From Nioella sp. MMSF_3534 (lineage in GTDB: Bacteria > Pseudomonadota > Alphaproteobacteria > Rhodobacterales > Rhodobacteraceae), in the NCBI RefSeq assembly GCF_030732985.1, contig NZ_JASHJX010000025.1:1-59642 (forward strand): DNA of 59,642 nt, given 5' to 3'. Under the pieces are notes generated by a model. It was given only the letters and a program-made list of their open reading frames with translations. It did no database searches and was not told where the DNA came from. Numbering within the stretch: the stretch's first letter is position 1; each line of letters begins with the position of its first letter. Positions 54,982 to 59,642 of this stretch are shown in pieces. The position numbers and the translations under genes are program-made.

Positions 54982-55995
54982 ATGACCAACCTTCTGTCCA
55001 AGCTTCTGGCAGACCGCGACTGGCTGATGGCCGACGGCGCCACCGGGACGACCCTTTTCAACATGGGGCTGTCCTCTGGCGACGCGCCCGAGCTGTGGAA
55101 CGCCGATCACCCCGACCGGATCGCCAAGCTTTATCAGGGTGCGGTCGATGCGGGGTCTGATATCTTCCTGACCAATTCCTTCGGCGGCACCCGCGCGCGG
55201 CTCAAACTGCACAACGCGCAGGATCGGGCGTTCGAGCTGTCGAAACTGGCCGCCGAGATCGGCCGCGAGGTTGCGGACAAAGCCGGTCGCCCGGTCGTGG
55301 TGGCGGGCTCTGTCGGGCCAACCGGCGAAATCATGGTGCCCATGGGATCGCTGACCCATGAAAGCGCGGTCGAGATGTTCCATGAGCAGGCCGAGGGTCT
55401 GAAAGCCGGCGGCGTCGATGTGCTCTGGGTCGAGACCATTTCCGCCGCCGAGGAATTCAAGGCCTTCGCAGAGGCCGCGAAGCTGGCCGACATGCCCTGG
55501 TGCGGCACCATGAGCTTTGACACCGCAGGGCGCACGATGATGGGCTTCACCTCTGCCGACATGGCGGCAATGGCCGAAAAGCTCGACCCGCAGCCTCTGG
55601 CCTTTGGTGCCAATTGCGGTGTTGGCGCGTCGGACCTGCTGCGCACGGTTCTGGGCTTCCGCGCCTCGGGCACCGAGATTCCCTTCATCGCCAAGGGCAA
55701 TGCGGGCATTCCCAAGTATCACGACGGCCATATCCACTATGACGGCACGCCCGAGCTGATGGCGAAATATGCCGTGCTGGCGCGTGATGCCGGGGCCAAG
55801 ATCATCGGCGGCTGCTGCGGCACCCAGACCGACCACCTGCGCGCGATGAAGGCGGCGCTGGAAAGCACCCCGCGCGGCCCTGTCCCGACGCTGGAACAGA
55901 TCGCAGCCGAGATCGGCGGCTTCTCCTCTGACAGCGACGGCACCGGCGATGATGCCCCCGCCGCCCGTCGCCCCCGCCGCCGCGCACGCGGCTGA
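54982..55995 (+). CDS. bmt: Homocysteine S-methyltransferase module (betaine-homocysteine methyltransferase-like)
   Basis: 337 residues, TIM barrel. LMADGATGTTLFNMG at the N terminus and the zinc-binding cysteines: one in FGANCGVG and the pair in IIGGCCGTQTDH. No cobalamin or folate domain is attached. In Rhodobacterales (for example Phaeobacter) methionine synthase is split into separate homocysteine, corrinoid and pterin polypeptides, and this gene fits the first. The corrinoid module lies at 57513-58214. The gene could alternatively be a free betaine:homocysteine methyltransferase, as often labelled. The tail (320-337) is basic and low-complexity (RRPRRRARG). Confidence 0.87.
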   Translation: MTNLLSKLLADRDWLMADGATGTTLFNMGLSSGDAPELWNADHPDRIAKLYQGAVDAGSDIFLTNSFGGTRARLKLHNAQDRAFELSKLAAEIGREVADKAGRPVVVAGSVGPTGEIMVPMGSLTHESAVEMFHEQAEGLKAGGVDVLWVETISAAEEFKAFAEAAKLADMPWCGTMSFDTAGRTMMGFTSADMAAMAEKLDPQPLAFGANCGVGASDLLRTVLGFRASGTEIPFIAKGNAGIPKYHDGHIHYDGTPELMAKYAVLARDAGAKIIGGCCGTQTDHLRAMKAALESTPRGPVPTLEQIAAEIGGFSSDSDGTGDDAPAARRPRRRARG

Positions 55996-56003
55996 CCGAT
56001 ACG

Positions 56004-56267
56004 ATGGCACGTGCGATCCGGGCGATTTTCCTTGGGCTTGCTGCCCTGGCGAGCCTCGTCTGGATCGGCGGCTATCTGTATATCAACGGACTGGCCTGCG
56101 CCTTTGGCAACACCAGCCCCTGCCGCATACGCTTGCCGTGGCGCCTGACCGGCGAGGACATGGTGCTGCTTATCATCATTCCTGCCGCCATCGTTGGGAT
56201 ATTTCTGTTCCTTGCGTGGCTTTCACATCGGCGGATCAAGACCGGCGGCGCGGACGGGTCAGAGTGA
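56004..56267 (+). CDS. Small two-helix membrane protein
   Basis: 87 residues: helix at 8-30 (FLGLAALASLVWIGGYLYI), a short loop with two cysteines (LACAFGNTSPC) and a second helix at 53-74. Starts 8 bp after the methyltransferase stop and is probably co-transcribed. The cysteine pair between helices could form a periplasmic disulfide. No family recognised. Confidence 0.65.
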   Translation: MARAIRAIFLGLAALASLVWIGGYLYINGLACAFGNTSPCRIRLPWRLTGEDMVLLIIIPAAIVGIFLFLAWLSHRRIKTGGADGSE

Positions 56268-56269
56268 TG

Positions 56270-57352
56270 TCAAAACAGGCTCAACTGATCGCCGGGACGC
56301 GGCGGCACCCGGAAGAGATCCGTCCTCAGGGCGGGCATGCGGTGGCCGAGACCCGCCGCCCTGACCGCCCGTTTGAAACGCTGCTGCAACAGATCGGCAT
56401 AGATGCCGGTGCCGGTCAGCCGCGTGCCCCATTCGGCACTGTAATCCTCCCCGCCGTGCATCTCGCGCACCCGCGCCATGACACGTGCGGCGCGCAGCGG
56501 CACATGTTCCTCCAGCCAGCTGCGAAACAGCGGAGCGACCTCCAGAGGCAGGCGCAGGGCGATCATGCTGGCAGCAACGGCTCCGGCCTCGGCCCCTGCT
56601 GTCACGATCCGCTCGATCTCGGGGTCGGTCAGCCCCGGCACAATGGGAGACGCCATCAGCCGCACCGGAATACCCGCAGCCGCCAGACGCTCGATGGTCT
56701 TGAGCCGCCGCGCAGGGGACGGCACACGCGGTTCCATCGCGCGCGCCAGACCGGAATCGAGCGTTGTCACCGATACACCGACCTTGGCCAGCCCCTGCCC
56801 CGCCATATCCGCGATCAGGTCGATATCGCGCTCGATCAGAGTGCCCTTGGTCACGATGCCGACCGGGTGGCGAAAGTCGCGCAGCACCTGCAACAGACCG
56901 CGCATGATTTGCCTATCCTTCTCAACCGGTTGATAGGGGTCGGTGTTGGTTCCGATGGCAATCGGCTGAACATCGTATCCGCGACGAGACAGCTCTTTCG
57001 TCAGCACGGCGGGCGCATCGGGCCGGGCAATCAGCCGGGTTTCGAAATCCAGCCCCGGCGACAGGCCCAGATAGGCGTGACTCGGGCGGGCAAAACAGTA
57101 GATGCAGCCGTGTTCGCAGCCGCGATAGGGGTTGATCGAACGATCAAAACTCAGATCGGGCGAGGCATTGCGGGTGATCACCTTACGCGGGCGTTCTTCG
57201 GTCACAACGGTGCGCACCGGCGGAAGATCTTCCTCACGGTCCCAGCCATCCGGCTCGAAACGGGTTTCCAGCCGGTCGAACCGATTGGCCGGATTGAACC
57301 CCGCGCCCCTGCCCTTGCGGCGGGCCTTGTCGATGATCTGATCGAATTCCAT
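56270..57352 (-). CDS. PA0069-family radical SAM protein
   Basis: 360 residues. The [4Fe-4S] motif is CEHGCIYC (C-x3-C-x2-C) at about residue 80-87. N-terminal KGRGAGFNPANRFDRLE and the following sequence are typical of the PA0069/SPL-like group of radical SAM proteins, sometimes named DNA-repair photolyase homologues. No activity is established for the group. The start at 57352 (MEFDQIIDKARRKGRG) follows the family; the ATG at 57403 gives an unrelated extension, and neither has a good ribosome-binding site. Sits between the two methionine-synthase genes on the other strand. Confidence 0.86.
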   Translation of the reverse strand: MEFDQIIDKARRKGRGAGFNPANRFDRLETRFEPDGWDREEDLPPVRTVVTEERPRKVITRNASPDLSFDRSINPYRGCEHGCIYCFARPSHAYLGLSPGLDFETRLIARPDAPAVLTKELSRRGYDVQPIAIGTNTDPYQPVEKDRQIMRGLLQVLRDFRHPVGIVTKGTLIERDIDLIADMAGQGLAKVGVSVTTLDSGLARAMEPRVPSPARRLKTIERLAAAGIPVRLMASPIVPGLTDPEIERIVTAGAEAGAVAASMIALRLPLEVAPLFRSWLEEHVPLRAARVMARVREMHGGEDYSAEWGTRLTGTGIYADLLQQRFKRAVRAAGLGHRMPALRTDLFRVPPRPGDQLSLF

Positions 57353-57512
57353 GGCATCAATATGGAACAAAAACGGAACATTCACAATCCCGACCCGCAT
57401 CAAGGTCGGTCACGACTCCACGCGTGTCGCAATTCAGCGCGTCAGATTCGCACGTCCCGGCCAAAAGTCGGGACAGTCCATGAAACCCCCGTTCCGTCAG
57501 GGAGCCAACAAT

Positions 57513-58214
57513 ATGTCCGATGAAGACGAAATCATCCTGTCCGAGCTCGACGATGAAGAGCTTGTGCAGCAGATGTTCGATGACCTCTACGACGGTCTCA
57601 AGGAAGAGATCGAAGAGGGTGTGAACATCCTGCTGGAGCGCGGGTGGGAGCCCTACCGCATCCTGACCGAGGCGCTCGTCGGCGGCATGACCATCGTCGG
57701 CAAGGACTTCCGCGACGGCATCCTCTTCGTGCCCGAAGTGCTGCTGGCCGCGAACGCGATGAAGGGCGGCATGGCCATCCTGAAACCGCTGCTGGCCGAA
57801 ACCGGCGCGCCGCGCGTCGGCAAGATGGTGATCGGCACCGTCAAGGGCGACATCCACGACATCGGCAAGAACCTCGTCGGCATGATGATGGAAGGCGCGG
57901 GCTTCGAAGTGGTCGATCTGGGCATCAACAACGCCGTGGAAAGCTATCTCGAGGCGCTTGAATCCGAACAGCCCGACATCCTGGGCATGTCCGCCCTGCT
58001 GACCACCACGATGCCCTACATGAAGGTGGTCATCGACACGATGGTCGAGACCGGCGTGCGCGACGACTACATCGTGCTGGTCGGCGGCGCACCCCTGAAC
58101 GAGGAATTCGGCAAAGCGATCGGCGCAGACGCCTATTGCCGTGACGCCGCCGTGGCCGTGGAGACCGCCAAGGAATTCATGGCGCGCAAGCACAACCAGG
58201 CGGCGGCTGGCTGA
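57513..58214 (+). CDS. Corrinoid protein, B12-binding module of split methionine synthase
   Basis: 233 residues. N-terminal B12-binding cap helices (about 20-95, LKEEIEEGVNILLERGWEPY) and a Rossmann-type cobalamin domain with the lower-axial-ligand motif DIHDIGKN (the D-x-H-x-x-G pattern) near residue 120, then LLTTTMPYMKVVI and VGGAPLNEEFGKAIGADAY. It carries the methyl group on cobalamin. Together with the homocysteine module at 54982-55995 it makes two of the three parts of the split enzyme; the pterin part is not in the window. AGGGAG lies about 10 bases before the ATG. Confidence 0.92.
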   Translation: MSDEDEIILSELDDEELVQQMFDDLYDGLKEEIEEGVNILLERGWEPYRILTEALVGGMTIVGKDFRDGILFVPEVLLAANAMKGGMAILKPLLAETGAPRVGKMVIGTVKGDIHDIGKNLVGMMMEGAGFEVVDLGINNAVESYLEALESEQPDILGMSALLTTTMPYMKVVIDTMVETGVRDDYIVLVGGAPLNEEFGKAIGADAYCRDAAVAVETAKEFMARKHNQAAAG

Positions 58215-58254
58215 GATCTCAGCCATTCTTCGCGCCAGGCACCAACACGAAACC

Positions 58255-58285
58255 AGACCTCGTCTTCAGAAATGGGACGGGGTCT
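58255..58285 (+). terminator. Probable terminator after the corrinoid protein gene
   Basis: AGACCTCGTC and GACGGGGTCT form a 10-bp stem with one G-T pair and an 11-base loop, followed by GTCAATTT. The T-run is weak. A separate 16-bp perfect palindrome, GGCTGAGATCTCAGCC, spans the corrinoid-gene stop at 58209-58224. Confidence 0.5.
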
Positions 58286-58484
58286 GTCAATTTCCGACCG
58301 TCCCCCTTCGCATCACCTTGCCAAGACGGAACCGGCTGATGCATGCCACAGCCCGTATCACGGCACGCCCTGTGGCAGCGAAAGGTTTGACAAAGTGTGA
58401 AAGTCGTCTCTTAGAATTGTTAATGCTTAGGCAAGATGGTCTGGAGAAAACCTCTTCTGTCCTGACATCAGAGGGGGAAAACAC

Positions 58485-58568
58485 ATGGCCGACTATGTCT
58501 TTTCGGCGGGCACCGACTATACAATCTACAGCGCGCGTTTTCAGAGTTTTCGATCTTCGGGAGTTTGA
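58485..58568 (+). pseudogene. N-terminal piece of the Hint-domain gene, cut off by a frameshift
   Basis: ATG at 58485 with an excellent ribosome-binding site (GAGGGGG, 8 bases away) opens a frame of 27 codons (MADYVFSAGTDYTIYSARFQ and on) that ends at TGA 58566-58568. This N terminus matches the expected start of the Hint protein encoded in the next frame. One added base in the TTTT run at 58547-58550 would give ...FQSFSIFGSLTGDL and join the two parts. The piece is therefore the true start of the gene, now out of frame. Confidence 0.6.
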
Positions 58569-59389
58569 CGGGCGACCTGACCCTAAGCGATGGCGACCCC
58601 ACGGATTCCGAGTTCACCCATCTGGAAAGCCTCAACTATAGCTTTGCCTCGGGATCAAGCGGAACAAACGGATCGTTCTGGGGCACGATAGAAATCGGCG
58701 GAGTTAAGTATCCGATTGCCCGCCTCGGAGGCGACGATGTTTATGTGATTGGGATCCAGCTCTCTCAAGCCGCCTACCCCAGTTCGGATGTGCTGCCCGG
58801 ATTTGACACTGCGAGCTTTCCCACCTGCTTCCTGACGGGAAGCCGCATCGCAACACCAGCTGGCAGCATTGCTGTCGAAGATCTTGCCATCGATTGCGAG
58901 ATTTCAACGGCAGAGGGCGGCTGCGTATCGGTCAAATGGATCGGCCGCCAGACCGTGTCCACCCGCTTCGGCCCCGCCGAACGGCTGATGCCGGTGCGCT
59001 TTGCCGCCGGGTCTCTCGGGCAGGGCCTGCCGCACACTGACCTGACGGTCACCGCCGATCACGGGATGCTGGTCGATGGAGTCATCTGCCACGCGGGTGC
59101 TCTGGTGAACGGGGTGACCATCACCCGCGTTCCCCTCGCGGAAATGGGAGAGACCTACACGGTCTACCACATCGAGACCGAAGAGCACGAAATCATCCTC
59201 GCCAATGGTGCACCCGCCGAGACGCTCATCGACAATGTCAGCCGCCGCGTCTTCGACAACTTCGCCGAGTTCGAGGTGCTTTACGGAGATGTGCCCGAGA
59301 TGGAAGAGCTGCCCTATCCTCGCGCCATGAGCGTGCGGCAGGTGCCTGCGGGAATCCTGCAAAAGCTCGCCATGCGGCAGATGGCTTAG
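58565..59389 (+). CDS. Hint-domain protein (Hint_2), body of a frameshifted gene
   Basis: The open frame of 274 codons begins at a TTG without a ribosome-binding site, which is why I treat it as the continuation of the gene starting at 58485. Residues about 85-230 form a Hint_2 domain: TCFLTGSRIATPAGSIAVED, VKWIGRQTV, LTVTADHGMLVDG with the conserved histidine and YHIETEEHEIILANG. Intein-like Hint domains self-cleave or anchor extracellular proteins. In Rhodobacterales they often stand at the C terminus of secreted proteins, and the function is unproven. If the frameshift is real the gene is broken; if it is a homopolymer sequencing error it is intact. Confidence 0.72.
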   Translation: MTGDLTLSDGDPTDSEFTHLESLNYSFASGSSGTNGSFWGTIEIGGVKYPIARLGGDDVYVIGIQLSQAAYPSSDVLPGFDTASFPTCFLTGSRIATPAGSIAVEDLAIDCEISTAEGGCVSVKWIGRQTVSTRFGPAERLMPVRFAAGSLGQGLPHTDLTVTADHGMLVDGVICHAGALVNGVTITRVPLAEMGETYTVYHIETEEHEIILANGAPAETLIDNVSRRVFDNFAEFEVLYGDVPEMEELPYPRAMSVRQVPAGILQKLAMRQMA

Positions 59390-59567
59390 GTAGTTACATT
59401 GTCTGTAGCGCCCGCCTTTCCTCTGTGCCGCTTATGAAATGGAAAAAGTCCTGCAGCTGCCCGGCAGTGGCTCCACTGGGTTTCTTTGCTCTTGGAGTGA
59501 TGCCATTCAGCTCTGGCGGAGCTGATGCTCGATGTTCAAAGTGTTGTCTTAAGTTTCGGAAAGCTCT

Positions 59568-59642
59568 AGGCTCAGGACTCATAGCCAATAGATGACGGTC
59601 GCTGCGAGGGCGATTGCCGATAGGAAGACCCTTGGGCAGCGA
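59568..59642 (-). mobile_element. End of an IS5-family insertion sequence, cut by the window edge
   Basis: The minus strand carries the last codons of a transposase followed at once by a stop and TCCTGAGCC. I take this as the element end, near CTAGGCTCAGGACTCATAG. The inverted repeat partner lies outside the window and cannot be checked, so the exact border is an estimate. Confidence 0.5.
59579..59642 (-). CDS. IS5-family transposase, C-terminal 20 codons only
   Basis: Reading from 59641 leftward gives RCPRVFLSAIALAATVIYWL and a stop at 59579. This hydrophobic ending after an R-x-C-P-x-x-F is the well-known C terminus of IS5-group (IS427-like) transposases. Everything upstream lies beyond the window, so it cannot be judged whether the element is intact. 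Confidence 0.6.
   Translation of the reverse strand, partial: RCPRVFLSAIALAATVIYWL

Noticed and set aside
57454-57474. Hairpin GTCCCG-9-CGGGAC before the corrinoid gene, considered as a riboswitch or attenuator
   Set aside because: A 6-bp stem with a 9-base loop and no T-run or conserved loop sequence is too common in GC-rich DNA to call.
59394-59588. 64-codon minus-strand frame at the right edge
   Set aside because: It overlaps the transposase end in a different frame, has no ribosome-binding site and no recognisable sequence. The region 59390-59567 otherwise shows nothing.

Overview
The window reads as chromosome of a marine alphaproteobacterium of the order Rhodobacterales, most likely the Roseobacter group. 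This rests on the high GC content with strong third-position GC bias and on characteristic genes: a DUF1476 (F1Fo-ATPase zeta-type inhibitor) gene next to the purine cluster, methionine synthase split into separate polypeptides, an RNase E with a long acidic insertion in its S1 domain, a Hint_2 protein and a curlin-repeat protein. Nearly all of it is ordinary core genome, with about 58 genes in short operons and little spacer. There is no prophage, CRISPR array or rRNA operon. The only mobile DNA is the 3' end of an IS5-type transposase at the extreme right edge.

Layout. 0-5 kb: end of a curlin gene, a hybrid histidine kinase, galE and a small periplasmic protein related to the molybdopterin-binding fold. 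5.2-11.8 kb: tRNA-Leu(CAA), a VWA protein (CoxE type) and its MoxR AAA+ partner separated by two exported-protein genes, and several Rhodobacterales-type unknowns. 11.9-19.5 kb: pyrC-pyrE, dnaB, a 2-oxoglutarate/Fe(II) oxygenase, alr and an MlaE/MlaF ABC transporter. 20-28.7 kb: nucleoside hydrolase, SelO, membrane proteins, an endonuclease/phosphatase-fold protein, three EamA transporters, a Fur-family regulator and an ankyrin protein. 28.8-30.8 kb: a visibly more AT-rich pair, a glycosyltransferase and an NlpC/P60-like protein. 31-44 kb: eno, lipid desaturase and hydroxylase genes, anmK, tyrS, an amidase, an aminotransferase, an M48 protease and a DsbA-like oxidoreductase. 44-50.7 kb: rne and a DctB/DctD-like two-component pair. 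50.7-54.9 kb: purC-purS-(alcohol dehydrogenase)-purQ and the zeta gene. 55-58.2 kb: homocysteine methyltransferase and corrinoid modules of methionine synthase around a radical SAM gene. 58.4 kb to the end: a frameshifted Hint-domain gene and the IS remnant.

How the genes work together. Pyrimidine (pyrC, pyrE) and purine (purC, purS, purQ) synthesis, cell-wall precursor supply and recycling (alr, anmK, the amidase), methionine synthesis (two of its modules) and envelope lipid handling (MlaE/F) are the recognisable pathways. The best leads for something unusual are the DctD-like regulator that has lost its sigma-54 contact loop and Walker B acidic residues, the four-copy intergenic repeat built on CTTCTTGGnCCAAATACTC, two back-to-back 20-bp palindromes after pyrE, the MoxR/VWA pair bracketing two exported proteins, the AT-rich glycosyltransferase/NlpC-like pair, and the single-base frameshift in the Hint gene beside an IS end. 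Starts were chosen by eye from ribosome-binding sites and family alignment from memory. No database search was possible.
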